A stretch of 14,375 bases of DNA from Propionibacteriaceae bacterium (lineage in GTDB: Bacteria; Actinomycetota; Actinomycetes; Propionibacteriales; Propionibacteriaceae), in contig JAGXHS010000072.1 of the NCBI GenBank assembly GCA_024636075.1, forward strand, positions 1-14,375, in the 5' to 3' direction. Each line of letters begins with the position of its first letter. The first letter of the stretch is position 1. Positions 1-6,819 of this stretch are shown here, piece by piece. Below the pieces are notes generated by a model. It had not been told where the DNA came from. It saw only the letters and a program-made list of their open reading frames with translations, and did not search any database. Made by a program: the position numbers and the translations under genes.

Positions 1-159
1 CGCCCGCACATGGGTCAACAGTGCCGTCAACGCCTCAGTGAGTTGCTCGGCGTCGTCCTCGGTCAAGGCAGCCTCCACCTGCGCATCGAATTCGTTCAGG
101 CCGGGCAGATCAGCTTCGTCGAGAACCCACTGCCCTTGGGAAAGAATGCGGACGATCAC
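1..159 (-). CDS. pspAA: PspA-associated protein PspAA, 3'-truncated by window edge
   Basis: Reading leftward from a GTG at 159, the minus strand is open for 53 codons to the window edge. It begins VIVRILSQGQWVLDEADL and continues with an acidic helix-rich stretch (LNEFDAQVEAALTEDDAEQL). The MIVRI..GQW..D start is typical of the small PspA-associated domain protein that follows pspA in many actinobacteria. The GTG overlaps the pspA stop in a GTGA tetranucleotide, so translation is probably coupled. The family is usually about 90 residues, so roughly half is missing here. The role is inferred from association: a cytoplasmic partner of PspA in membrane-stress response, with no known catalytic activity. 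The assignment rests on the N-terminal motif and position rather than a full domain match. Confidence 0.75.
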   Translation of the reverse strand, partial: MIVRILSQGQWVLDEADLPGLNEFDAQVEAALTEDDAEQLTEALTALLTHVRA

Positions 160-962
160 TGCTGCTCCTCAGTTGGTTCCTCGCTCATGGTCTGCTCGGC
201 CGCAGGCGCTGCACTGGCCTCGGCGTCGCCGGCTTCGAGAGCTGCTGTGCGCTCGGCTCCGGCGGTGGGTTGCGCCTTCATCGCCGTTAGCTCGCTCTCA
301 ACCGAGGCGTCGGAGGCCATCGCGTCCAGCTCACGGGTGATGTCGTCCTTGTAGCTGCCCGACGAATCCTCGAGCGCGCCGGAGGCGAGCAGTTCGTCGA
401 CGGCACCGGCACGTGCCTGCATCTGGAGTGCCTTGTCTTCTGCCCGCTGCACCGCGAGGCCGACATCGCCCATTTCTTCGCTGATCCCCGTGAATGCCTC
501 GTTGATCCGGGTCTGGGCTTCGGCTGCGGTGTAGGTGGCCTTGATGGTCTCCTTGCGGGTGCGGAACGCGTCAACCTTCGCCTGCAACCTGGTGCTGGCG
601 CGGATCAGCTTCTCCTCCTCACCCTGCAACTGCGCGTGCTGGGTCTGCAGATCTCCGAGTTGCTGTTGCAGCCCCGATTTGCGGGTCAGTGCCTCGCGAG
701 CCAAGTCCTCCCGGCCGTGCTCCAGTGCCCGCTGAGCCGACAGACTCAGCTTCTCCAGTTCGTTGTTGAGCTGGTTCGCCTGCAGTTCCACCCGCTTGCG
801 GCTGGTGGCGACGTCGGCGACCCCGCGGCGCACCTTCTGCAGCAGATCGAGCTGACGTTGGTACGAGTAGTCCAAGGTTTCGCGAGGATCCTCAACCTTG
901 TTGAGCGCTTTGTCCGCCTTCGAGCGGAAAACCATCGCAATGCGCTGAAAGATACCTGGCAT
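156..962 (-). CDS. pspA: PspA/IM30 family phage shock protein
   Basis: The 268-residue product starts MPGIFQRIAMVFRSKADKAL and has the PspA/Vipp1 layout. A short amphipathic N-terminal helix is followed by the conserved segment KVEDPRETLDYSYQRQ (about residues 24-39). Long coiled-coil helices rich in Glu, Gln, Lys and Arg run to about residue 200. Family members are peripheral inner-membrane proteins that oligomerise on stressed membranes and help preserve the proton gradient. The open frame extends 84 codons further upstream, but that part looks like spurious arginine- and proline-rich translation. The ATG at 962 has a GGAAGGA ribosome binding site about 9 bases ahead and gives the family's usual N-terminus. 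The last 45 or so residues form an Ala/Glu-rich, probably disordered tail ending EEPTEEQQ. It is cotranscribed with the overlapping pspAA gene and diverges from the DUF3043 gene. Confidence 0.93.
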   Translation of the reverse strand: MPGIFQRIAMVFRSKADKALNKVEDPRETLDYSYQRQLDLLQKVRRGVADVATSRKRVELQANQLNNELEKLSLSAQRALEHGREDLAREALTRKSGLQQQLGDLQTQHAQLQGEEEKLIRASTRLQAKVDAFRTRKETIKATYTAAEAQTRINEAFTGISEEMGDVGLAVQRAEDKALQMQARAGAVDELLASGALEDSSGSYKDDITRELDAMASDASVESELTAMKAQPTAGAERTAALEAGDAEASAAPAAEQTMSEEPTEEQQ

Positions 963-1002
963 GAGTGGTTGGGTCCTTCCGGTCCGGTTTGTGGGCGCCG
1001 CG

Positions 1003-1013
1003 GTGCGACGCAC
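1003..1013. repeat. 11-bp palindrome GTGCGACGCAC between pspA and DUF3043
   Basis: GTGCG and CGCAC form a perfect inverted repeat around a central A, 41 bases upstream of the pspA start. A short perfect palindrome in a divergent promoter region could be an operator. It does not match the CGC-N5-GCG arrangement I associate with ClgR, the pspA regulator in mycobacteria. Short palindromes also occur by chance in GC-rich DNA. Confidence 0.3.
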
Positions 1014-1086
1014 AACTACCTCAAGAGTAATGGCTGGTTGATCCCCGCACAGCTGACCCGAGGGTGGCGTCCGGGTCATCCCCAAG

Positions 1087-1092
1087 TAGCAT
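1087..1092 (+). promoter_or_regulatory. Candidate -10 box (TAGCAT) for the DUF3043 gene
   Basis: TAGCAT fits the actinobacterial TANNNT -10 pattern and lies 31 bases before the GTG start at 1124. No convincing -35 hexamer is seen 16-18 bases upstream. The 161-bp divergent region between pspA and this gene (963-1123) holds nothing else clear except an 11-bp palindrome at 1003-1013. Confidence 0.35.
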
Positions 1093-1123
1093 GGGGGCAT
1101 CATCCGATCAACGAGGACGTGAC

Positions 1124-1762
1124 GTGGGACTCTTCCGCCCCTATGAGCAGGGCCAAACGGCTCCAGCCAACAAGAAAAGCCGCAAGACCAGCCCTGACGC
1201 GGCCGAGTCGGCAACTACCGAAAGTCAGTCAGCGGCGGACCGGGTGTCCGCCGAGCCGAAGGGTGGACGCGCCCCATCGCGCAAGACCGGCCCGACGCCG
1301 TCCAGGGAAGACGCCCGAGCGGCTCGGATGGAGCGGCTGCACCCCACCTTGACCAAGCGGCAAGCCAAGATCGCCAACCGACGCGCTGAGCGGGAGGCCC
1401 GGCTGCGCAACTACAAGGAGACCGACAGCGCCCCCGAACGCAGTTTGCTGCGCGACTACATCGATCACCGTTGGTCCATCAACGAGTTCCTGCTGCCGGG
1501 GATGTTGATCATTCTGGCGATCAGCATGGCTGGCGCCGGAAGCTTGCTGATCCAGCAAGTCACCAGTTTGATCATGCTCGGCGTTTTCGTCATGTGGATC
1601 AGCAACACCGCCGTGTTCTGGAGGGGCTACAAGAAGGAACTCGCCGAGCGCCATCCGAAAGCGAGCTCGAAGGGCCTGTTGATGTACGGCATGAACCGGA
1701 TGATGACCATCCGGCGGTGGCGTCGTCCGGGCCCGCGGATCGACCGCGGCCAGCCATACTGA
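1124..1762 (+). CDS. DUF3043 family membrane protein
   Basis: The 212-residue product has a long charged N-terminal half followed by two hydrophobic helices (about residues 122-141 and 147-165) and a basic C-terminus. The family pattern is recognisable: a TPSREDARAAR segment, a basic run KRQAKIANRRAEREAR, then RSLLRDYIDHRWSINEFLLP leading into the membrane part. DUF3043 is found almost only in actinobacteria and its function is unknown. The open frame could start at 1064, but the GTG at 1124 is preferred. It has a GAGGA site 6 bases upstream, begins VGLFRPYEQ, and drops 20 residues of Ser/Gly-rich translation. A leader-like ORF and a small unknown gene follow on the same strand, so an operon is likely. 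Confidence 0.88.
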   Translation: MGLFRPYEQGQTAPANKKSRKTSPDAAESATTESQSAADRVSAEPKGGRAPSRKTGPTPSREDARAARMERLHPTLTKRQAKIANRRAEREARLRNYKETDSAPERSLLRDYIDHRWSINEFLLPGMLIILAISMAGAGSLLIQQVTSLIMLGVFVMWISNTAVFWRGYKKELAERHPKASSKGLLMYGMNRMMTIRRWRRPGPRIDRGQPY

Positions 1763-1792
1763 TTCCGGACCTCATCTCCGGGATTGATTTCT

Positions 1793-1799
1793 GAAGGAG
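1793..1799 (+). promoter_or_regulatory. Strong ribosome binding site GAAGGAG before a 19-codon ORF
   Basis: GAAGGAG lies 6 bases before the ATG at 1806. The same heptamer precedes pepA and the E2 gene in this window, so it looks like the preferred site of this genome. The 10-mer GAAGGAGCGA recurs at 1847-1856, ahead of the next start. Confidence 0.6.
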
Positions 1800-1805
1800 C
1801 GAATC

Positions 1806-1865
1806 ATGAAATTTCGACACCTGGACATCGTTGGGGAAGCCTCACCGAAGGAGCGACTGGTCTGA
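1806..1865 (+). CDS. Possible 19-residue leader peptide ORF
   Basis: An ATG with an ideally spaced GAAGGAG opens a short frame encoding MKFRHLDIVGEASPKERLV and ending in TGA at 1863-1865. The A of that stop is the first base of the ATG of the next gene (TGATG), the classic arrangement for termination-reinitiation coupling. The next gene's own ribosome binding site is inside this ORF. There is no run of one amino acid of the kind that marks an attenuation leader, no signal peptide and no membrane segment. It could be a real micropeptide, a translational regulator of the 71-residue gene, or a chance ORF. The excellent ribosome binding site and coupling argue against chance, but homology cannot be judged at this length. 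Confidence 0.45.
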   Translation: MKFRHLDIVGEASPKERLV

Positions 1866-2080
1866 TGAGTTACACCTGGAAACCCGACCTGATCCCGGGA
1901 GCCGATGCGGACACCGAACGGGAAGCTGCGGCCGCCCTGGATCGGCAGTTCGAGGATCAGATGGCCGCTGAGGAGTGGCTCACCGACAGCTTCCGGGGCC
2001 TGCTCGCCAAGGGCGTCCAGGCTGTCACGCTCTACGAGGAGGAACGGGTCGTCTACGGCCCCATGTCGCTGGAGGCCTGA
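1865..2080 (+). CDS. Small acidic protein of unknown function (71 aa)
   Basis: The product runs from MSYTWKPDLIPGADADTE to ERVVYGPMSLEA. It is acidic, soluble and probably helical in the middle (EREAAAALDRQFEDQMAAEEWL), with no membrane segment, cysteine pair or recognised domain. I chose the ATG at 1865 because it has GAAGGAG at 1847-1853 (11 bases away) and overlaps the stop of the upstream 19-codon ORF. A longer frame from a TTG at 1784 would be translated through the first ribosome binding site and is unlikely. The gene follows DUF3043 on the same strand and converges on gcvT, with only 5 bases between their stops. I do not recognise the family. Confidence 0.7.
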   Translation: MSYTWKPDLIPGADADTEREAAAALDRQFEDQMAAEEWLTDSFRGLLAKGVQAVTLYEEERVVYGPMSLEA

Positions 2081-2085
2081 GGGGT

Positions 2086-3198
2086 TCAGTCCTCACGAAC
2101 ACCCGGTGCGACGAAGGGCGCCTTCACCACGTCGAACGTCTCGACGCGGTTGCGCACCTGGACGCCCACCTCGTCCCCCACCGCCGTCGAGGCGTCAACG
2201 AGGGCGAGGGCGATGCCCTTCTTCAACGTGGGCGAGAACGTGCCGGAGGTGACCTCCCCGATCGTCTTCCCTGCTGCGTCCAGCACGCTCATGCCGGGCC
2301 GGGGAATTCCCCTGCGGTGGGCGAGCAGCGCCCTGGAACGCCGCTGGGGTCCGGACTCCTTGATCGCGCGCAGCGAAGCGGAGCCGATGAACGGTGCAGT
2401 CTTCTTCCACCCGACGGCCCAGCCGGAACCTGCCGCGACAGGATCGATCTCGGTGCTGATCTCATGGCCGTGCAGGGCATAGCCCATTTCCGTGCGCAGC
2501 GTGTCCCGGGCACCGAGTCCGCACGGCCGAATGTCGTAGCCACTACCGGCTGCCATCACGTCATCCCAGACACCGCCTGCCAATTCGGCCGGCACGACCA
2601 ACTCATAGCCCTTCTCACCGGTGTAGCCGGTCCGGCAGACGGTGTAGGTCTGCCCATCGCGGTCAATCACCGAGAACGCCATGTAGTCCATGCCGGTGGG
2701 CAAGCCCATCGATGACAGCACCTCGTCGGATTTGCTGCCCTGGACGGCGATCACGGCGTGGTCGCGGTGTTCGTTGCGGACCTCGATGTCGTTGCCCTCG
2801 GCCGTGGCGGCATCGGTCAGCGCCTGCACAACGGCGTCGTTGTTGGCCGCGTTCGGGATGAGGAACACCTCATCGTCGCTGATCAGGTAGGCAATCATGT
2901 CGTCGACGACACCGCCCTGTTCGGTGCACAGCATGGTGTATTGCGCCTTGCCGGGCTGAATCTTGCCCAGATCGTTGGTGAGGCACCGATTCACGAAGTC
3001 CCGGGCCCCGACACCGATGATCCGCGCCTTGCCCAGATGGGAGACGTCGAACACCCCGACACTGGTCCGCACGGCCTGGTGCTCGGCCAAGACGCCACCG
3101 CCGGCGTACTCCAGGGGCATCTGCCAACCGCCGAAGCTGGCGAACTTGGCGCCCGCCGCCACATGCCGATCGTGGAGCACCGATTGAAGCTCTGACAT
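2086..3198 (-). CDS. gcvT: Glycine cleavage system T-protein (aminomethyltransferase)
   Basis: GcvT takes the aminomethyl group from lipoylated H-protein, releases ammonia and gives 5,10-methylene-tetrahydrofolate in the cytoplasm. The 370-residue product matches the usual length. Visible family features are FGGWQMPLEYAGGGVLAEH (about residues 22-40), FDVSHLGK, the GGVVDD segment ending at D100 (the region of the folate-binding aspartate of E. coli T-protein), and RTGYTGEKGYEL (from residue 189). The C-terminal barrel domain holds RRGIPRPGM and the TSGTFSPTLKKGIALA motif. The ATG at 3198 is chosen over one 16 codons upstream because an AGGAGG site lies just ahead of it. No gcvH or gcvP lies in the window. 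It converges with the small gene ending at 2080 and diverges from pepA. Confidence 0.96.
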   Translation of the reverse strand: MSELQSVLHDRHVAAGAKFASFGGWQMPLEYAGGGVLAEHQAVRTSVGVFDVSHLGKARIIGVGARDFVNRCLTNDLGKIQPGKAQYTMLCTEQGGVVDDMIAYLISDDEVFLIPNAANNDAVVQALTDAATAEGNDIEVRNEHRDHAVIAVQGSKSDEVLSSMGLPTGMDYMAFSVIDRDGQTYTVCRTGYTGEKGYELVVPAELAGGVWDDVMAAGSGYDIRPCGLGARDTLRTEMGYALHGHEISTEIDPVAAGSGWAVGWKKTAPFIGSASLRAIKESGPQRRSRALLAHRRGIPRPGMSVLDAAGKTIGEVTSGTFSPTLKKGIALALVDASTAVGDEVGVQVRNRVETFDVVKAPFVAPGVRED

Positions 3199-3245
3199 TC
3201 CTGCCTCCTGTGGCGTGGGTGGCGCTGTGAATTGTGTGGAATGCA

Positions 3246-3251
3246 AGGCTA
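3246..3251 (-). promoter_or_regulatory. Candidate gcvT -10 box (TAGCCT)
   Basis: On the minus strand TAGCCT lies 47 bases upstream of the gcvT ATG and continues as TAGCCTTGC, identical over 9 bases to the candidate glnA -10. A weak -35 (GGGACG) sits 17 bases upstream. No glycine riboswitch-like structure is evident in the short leader. Confidence 0.45.
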
Positions 3252-3300
3252 TCGGAACGGAATTCGCCCGTCCCTGACGCGGCCCAGCTGATCAGGTCGC

Positions 3301-3306
3301 TAGCCT
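3301..3306 (+). promoter_or_regulatory. Candidate pepA -10 box (TAGCCT)
   Basis: TAGCCT (in CTAGCCTGTGG) lies 56 bases before the pepA GTG, in the 164-bp region divergent from gcvT. No good -35 is seen at 16-18 bases spacing. Confidence 0.4.
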
Positions 3307-3362
3307 GTGGCGCAGGACAACGACACAGTTGCAGCCAATCGCATCAGCATCGAAGGAGACTC

Positions 3363-4856
3363 GTGGCCACCAGCAAGCAGTCCGTCACATTGGTGAAGAC
3401 CCTGGACAAAGAGGTCGACGTCCTCGTCGTGGGCCTGGTTGAGACTGCGAAGGGACCAGAGCTCGTCGGGCTCCCCACGGACCTCGAGTCTTCCATCCGC
3501 AAGCGTTTCGGCTCCTCGGTAATGGAGCTGGCGCTGGATCTGGGCGCCAAGACCGAGCCCGCGCACGTGACATTCTTGCCGACTGCTGATCATCAGCTGG
3601 TCGTCGTGGGCCTGGGCGAGGTCGATGTGACCCCGGAGCAGGTGCGTCGCAGCACCGCTGCAGCGATCCGTGCGGTGATCAGCCGCAGCAAGGATCCGGT
3701 ACAGGTGGCGGTCAGTCTGGAGACCACCGATCCCGAGATGATCAAGGCGGCCGCTGAAGGCGCGTTACTCGGCGGCTATCAGTTCCGCAAGGTGTCCGAC
3801 AGCGAGAACCCGGCCAGGTTGGGCGGCGTCAGGATCGTCAGCGAGTCCACCAAGTCCGAATCCCGGCGGGCAGCCGAAATTGGCGCAGTGGTGGCCGAGG
3901 CGGTCTGCACGGCTCGCGACTGGGTGAACACCCCACCGAATCTGCTGTATCCGGAATCCTTCGCCGAAGCAGCGAAGGAGCAGGTCAAGGACACCAAGAT
4001 CGACGTCGAGATCCTCGACGACAAGGCACTGCGCAAGAACGGCTACGGTGGCCTGACCGCGGTGGGCGGCGGTTCAGCTCGCGGCCCACGACTGGTGCGC
4101 TTCGATTACCATCCGCGCGGAGCCAAGTTCCACCTCGCTCTGGTCGGCAAGGGGATCACCTTCGATTCCGGTGGCCTGGACATCAAACCGGCCGACGGCA
4201 TGTACACCATGAAGTGCGACATGGGCGGCGCCGCCGCCGTGTTGGCCGCGACCAAGGCGATCGCGGAGCTGGGATTGTCGGTCCACGTCACGTGCTACGC
4301 AGCGATGGCGGAGAACATGCCATCCGGTGATGCCTACCGACCCAGCGATGTGCTGACCATCTACGGCGGCACCACCGTCGAGAACGGCAACACCGACGCC
4401 GAGGGTCGCCTGGTGCTGGTGGACGCCATCGCCCGAGCATGCGAGGACGAACCCGACATGATCGTCGACGTCGCGACGCTCACCGGTGCCTGCATGGTGG
4501 CCCTTGGTAAGCGGATCGCCGGCTTGATGGCCTCGGACGACCACACCGCCGACGTCGTGCTGGACGCCGCGGAACTCGCTGGCGAGGACTTCTGGCAGTT
4601 GCCGATCCCCCAGCACATCGACGACGACCTCGATTCCGATGTCGCGGACGTGAAGTCGACCGGCCCCCGTCAGGGCGGTGCTCTGGTCGCAGCAGCCTTC
4701 CTGCGCCGGTTCGTCGCCGATGACATCCCGTGGGCCCACCTTGACATCGCCGGGCCCGCGTTCAACGACTCCAAGCCCTACGACCACGTTCCAAAGGGTG
4801 GCACCGGGGTGGCGGTACGCACCCTGGTTGCTTTGGGCGCCTCGCTGCAGAACTGA
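3363..4856 (+). CDS. pepA: Leucyl aminopeptidase (M17 family)
   Basis: This cytosolic di-metal exopeptidase removes N-terminal residues, preferring leucine, and takes part in peptide turnover. The 497-residue product has the usual length. A variable N-terminal domain (to about residue 165) is followed by the catalytic domain. The metal and active-site residues align with E. coli PepA at a constant offset of -7: K263 and D268 in GKGITFDSGG, K275, D286 in MKCDMGG, and D345, E347, R349 in the signature NTDAEGRLVL. All are present, so the enzyme should be active. The GTG at 3363 has GAAGGAG 5-6 bases upstream; an extension to 3234 reads as unrelated His/Arg-rich sequence. E. coli PepA also binds DNA in Xer recombination, but nothing here shows that role. 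It converges on a small unknown gene 13 bases downstream. Confidence 0.96.
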   Translation: MATSKQSVTLVKTLDKEVDVLVVGLVETAKGPELVGLPTDLESSIRKRFGSSVMELALDLGAKTEPAHVTFLPTADHQLVVVGLGEVDVTPEQVRRSTAAAIRAVISRSKDPVQVAVSLETTDPEMIKAAAEGALLGGYQFRKVSDSENPARLGGVRIVSESTKSESRRAAEIGAVVAEAVCTARDWVNTPPNLLYPESFAEAAKEQVKDTKIDVEILDDKALRKNGYGGLTAVGGGSARGPRLVRFDYHPRGAKFHLALVGKGITFDSGGLDIKPADGMYTMKCDMGGAAAVLAATKAIAELGLSVHVTCYAAMAENMPSGDAYRPSDVLTIYGGTTVENGNTDAEGRLVLVDAIARACEDEPDMIVDVATLTGACMVALGKRIAGLMASDDHTADVVLDAAELAGEDFWQLPIPQHIDDDLDSDVADVKSTGPRQGGALVAAAFLRRFVADDIPWAHLDIAGPAFNDSKPYDHVPKGGTGVAVRTLVALGASLQN

Positions 4857-4869
4857 GCAGCCAGTCGCT

Positions 4870-5226
4870 TCACCAACCCGGGCGGAACTCGTCCGGGCGC
4901 AGCTTGCGCTTGCGGTTGTGGTCACGCATCCGCTGCGGATAGGGAACCACTCCGGCGTCGTAGCTCGGCATGTCATGACGACGTGCGTAGTGGTGCGCCC
5001 ACAGCACGGACGGCACGCTACGACGGGTCCACTCACCACTGCTGGCCACCAACAGGATCGACGGTCGGTTCATCGCGGTGGCGTCCTCGACCCACGCCTC
5101 GACACCTCGCTTGGTCGTCCGAAAATCGTCCAGGTGGGCAAGCACCAGTTCGTCCATCTGACTGTTCTGCCGCGAGACGCGCGCACTTCGACGGGTGGAT
5201 TGCAGGGTGCGACGAAACCAACTCAC
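4870..5226 (-). CDS. Hypothetical protein, 118 aa, GEWTRRS motif
   Basis: I do not recognise this family. The N-terminus is very basic (VSWFRRTLQSTRRSARVSRQ), followed by an acidic helix (MDELVLAHLDDF), a hydrophobic strand SILLVASS (residues 56-63), GEWTRRS (64-70), and a charged C-terminus with VVPYPQRMRDHNRKRK (93-108). There is no signal peptide or membrane helix. Frame use and its placement between convergent pepA and divergent lpdA support a real gene. No ribosome binding site is well spaced from the GTG at 5226, but a GATAAT box ends 6 bases before it, which fits a leaderless transcript starting at the GTG. An internal ATG (residue 24) is possible but also lacks a ribosome binding site. 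The frame extends upstream past 5226 only by overlapping the lpdA start. Confidence 0.72.
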   Translation of the reverse strand: MSWFRRTLQSTRRSARVSRQNSQMDELVLAHLDDFRTTKRGVEAWVEDATAMNRPSILLVASSGEWTRRSVPSVLWAHHYARRHDMPSYDAGVVPYPQRMRDHNRKRKLRPDEFRPGW

Positions 5227-5232
5227 TCCCCC

Positions 5233-5238
5233 ATTATC
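5233..5238 (-). promoter_or_regulatory. Candidate -10 box (GATAAT) giving a leaderless mRNA
   Basis: GATAAT on the minus strand differs from TATAAT by one base and is separated by 6 bases (GGGGGA) from the GTG at 5226. Transcription would therefore start at or next to the start codon. The -35 position is poor (GATGCT at 17 bases). Confidence 0.4.
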
Positions 5239-5300
5239 GCCTACCGGCACAACACAGCATCGACTGCTTCGTGCAGTGCTGATCTGCAAGACTGGCCGAC

Positions 5301-6704
5301 ATGGCTCCATCAAGCTCTGATTCATTCGATGTCGTCGTCCTGGGAGCGGGTAGCGGCGGCTATGCCGCAGCGCTTCGCGCGGCGCAACTCGGACTGGCGG
5401 TGGCGCTGGTCGAGGTGGACAAGGTGGGTGGGACGTGCCTGCACCGCGGCTGCATCCCTGCCAAGGCCCTGCTGCACGCGGCCGAGGTCGCAGACACGGT
5501 GCGCCGCTCCAGCACGTTCGGCGTCCAGGCAACCCTCGAGCGCATCGACGTTCCCGCCCTCAATGCCTACAGCGAGATGGTCGTGGCGCGGCTGTACAAG
5601 GGCCTCACCGGTCTGGTGTCGCAGCGCGGCATCACCACGGTGCAGGGCAGCGGTGAACTGGTGGAGGTGGACCAGAAAGTGGCCGTCCGGGTCGGCGACC
5701 GGACGCTCCGCGGAACCTGGACGGTGGTGGCCACCGGTTCGCAACCGCGCACCTTGGGACTGCCGATCGACGGAGAGCGAATCCTGACCAGTGACCATGT
5801 CTGGTCCATGCCGGCGCTACCGAACAGCGCCATCGTGCTGGGCGGCGGCGTGATCGGGGTGGAGATCGCCTCCGCCTGGGCCAGTTTGGGTGTCGAGGTC
5901 ACCATCATCGAGGCGCTCGATCGTCTGGTCTCCACCGAAGAACCCGAGATGTCGGCAGCTCTGACCAAGGCCTTCAAGCGACGCACGATCGCCGTCCGCA
6001 CCGGAGCCGCCATGGCATCGGCTGAGAGCTCAGACGATGGCGTCACGGTCACACTCGACGACGGCAACGCGTTGACCGCTGAGGTGCTGCTGGTGGCCGT
6101 CGGGCGCGCACCGGTTTCCGAGAACATCGGCCTGGACCGGATCGGGGTCAGGACGGAGCGCGGATTCGTCGAGGTCGACCAGGACCTGCAAACCAGCCGC
6201 GGCGGCGTCTTCGCAGTGGGCGATCTGGTGGGCGGACCCCAGCTCGCACATCGCGGATTCAGTCACGGAATCCACGTGGCCGAACGCCTTGCGCACCTCA
6301 AGGGTGGTGCGCCCGCTCCGGTGGCATTGCCGGCCGAGCAGCTGTACCCCCGGGTGACATTCAGCCATCCACAGATCGCCAGCATCGGACTCACCGAGGC
6401 CCAGGCCCGTCCCAGCGGCACGGTGCATTGCGCCAGCTACTCACTCGCCGGCAACGGAAAATCTCAGATCATGCAGACGCAGGGGACCGTCAAGGTGGTC
6501 GCCATGGTCGATGGACCGGTCGTCGGGGTGCACATGGTGGGTGACGGCGTCGGCGAGCTGGTCTCTGAGGCGCAGACCATCACTGACTGGCAGGCGCTGC
6601 CTGAGGAGGTGGCCCAGCTGGTGCACGCGCACCCCACGCAGTCGGAAGCTCTTGGCGAGGCGATGATGGCGTTGGCCGGCAAGCCTCTGCACAGTCATTC
6701 GTGA
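5301..6704 (+). CDS. lpdA: Dihydrolipoyl dehydrogenase (E3 / L-protein)
   Basis: This FAD enzyme reoxidises dihydrolipoyl groups of 2-oxoacid dehydrogenase complexes and of the glycine cleavage H-protein, passing electrons to NAD+. The 467-residue product shows every hallmark. The FAD-binding motif VVLGAGSGGYAAA is at residues 12-24. The redox disulfide C46/C51 lies in GGTCLHRGCIPAKALL. The NAD-binding GGGVIGVEIA is in the middle, and VFAVGDLVGG is the second FAD motif. The dimer-interface catalytic pair is H444 and E449 in HAHPTQSE. No ribosome binding site is obvious before the ATG at 5301, and no other in-frame start is visible upstream. The E2 gene lies 115 bases downstream on the same strand, so E3 and E2 are encoded together without an E1 in the window. 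Confidence 0.96.
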   Translation: MAPSSSDSFDVVVLGAGSGGYAAALRAAQLGLAVALVEVDKVGGTCLHRGCIPAKALLHAAEVADTVRRSSTFGVQATLERIDVPALNAYSEMVVARLYKGLTGLVSQRGITTVQGSGELVEVDQKVAVRVGDRTLRGTWTVVATGSQPRTLGLPIDGERILTSDHVWSMPALPNSAIVLGGGVIGVEIASAWASLGVEVTIIEALDRLVSTEEPEMSAALTKAFKRRTIAVRTGAAMASAESSDDGVTVTLDDGNALTAEVLLVAVGRAPVSENIGLDRIGVRTERGFVEVDQDLQTSRGGVFAVGDLVGGPQLAHRGFSHGIHVAERLAHLKGGAPAPVALPAEQLYPRVTFSHPQIASIGLTEAQARPSGTVHCASYSLAGNGKSQIMQTQGTVKVVAMVDGPVVGVHMVGDGVGELVSEAQTITDWQALPEEVAQLVHAHPTQSEALGEAMMALAGKPLHSHS

Positions 6705-6712
6705 CCCTCGCG

Positions 6713-6726
6713 GTCGGGCACCCGAC
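6713..6726 (+). terminator. Short hairpin after lpdA, weak terminator candidate
   Basis: GTCGGG and CCCGAC are inverted around CA, giving a stem of about 5 pairs with a 4-base loop 8 bases after the lpdA stop. No T-run follows, so intrinsic termination is doubtful; it might attenuate read-through into the E2 gene. Confidence 0.25.
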
Positions 6727-6762
6727 AAGATCCAATCCTCAGCCGCTGCTCGTCTGCGGTTT

Positions 6763-6774
6763 CCGCCCGGGCGG
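6763..6774. repeat. 12-bp perfect palindrome next to the E2 promoter
   Basis: CCGCCCGGGCGG is its own reverse complement and ends 2 bases before the candidate -10 TAGGCT. A repressor bound here would cover the spacer between -35 and -10. Being all G and C, it could also be chance in GC-rich DNA. Confidence 0.35.
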
Positions 6775-6776
6775 GA

Positions 6777-6782
6777 TAGGCT
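6777..6782 (+). promoter_or_regulatory. Candidate -10 box (TAGGCT) for the E2 gene
   Basis: TAGGCT fits TANNNT and lies 37 bases before the ATG at 6820. A GAAGGAG ribosome binding site follows at about 6800. The -35 position is poorly conserved. Its presence suggests the E2 gene can be transcribed independently of lpdA. Confidence 0.45.
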
Positions 6783-6819
6783 GACCGGGAAACACACCGC
6801 GAAGGAGCCACCAAGAATC

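Noticed and set aside
963..1214. 84-residue N-terminal extension of PspA
   Set aside because: The extension is Arg/Pro-rich and covers the divergent promoter region; the ATG at 962 has a ribosome binding site and gives the family N-terminus.
2078..2095. TGAGG/CCTCA inverted repeat between the 71-aa gene and gcvT
   Set aside because: Only 5 base pairs with an 8-base loop and no T-run; too weak to call a bidirectional terminator.
4074..5039. 321-codon minus-strand frame opposite pepA
   Set aside because: It is antisense to a gene with all catalytic residues present and is Gly/Val/His-rich, typical of an opposite-strand shadow in GC-rich DNA.
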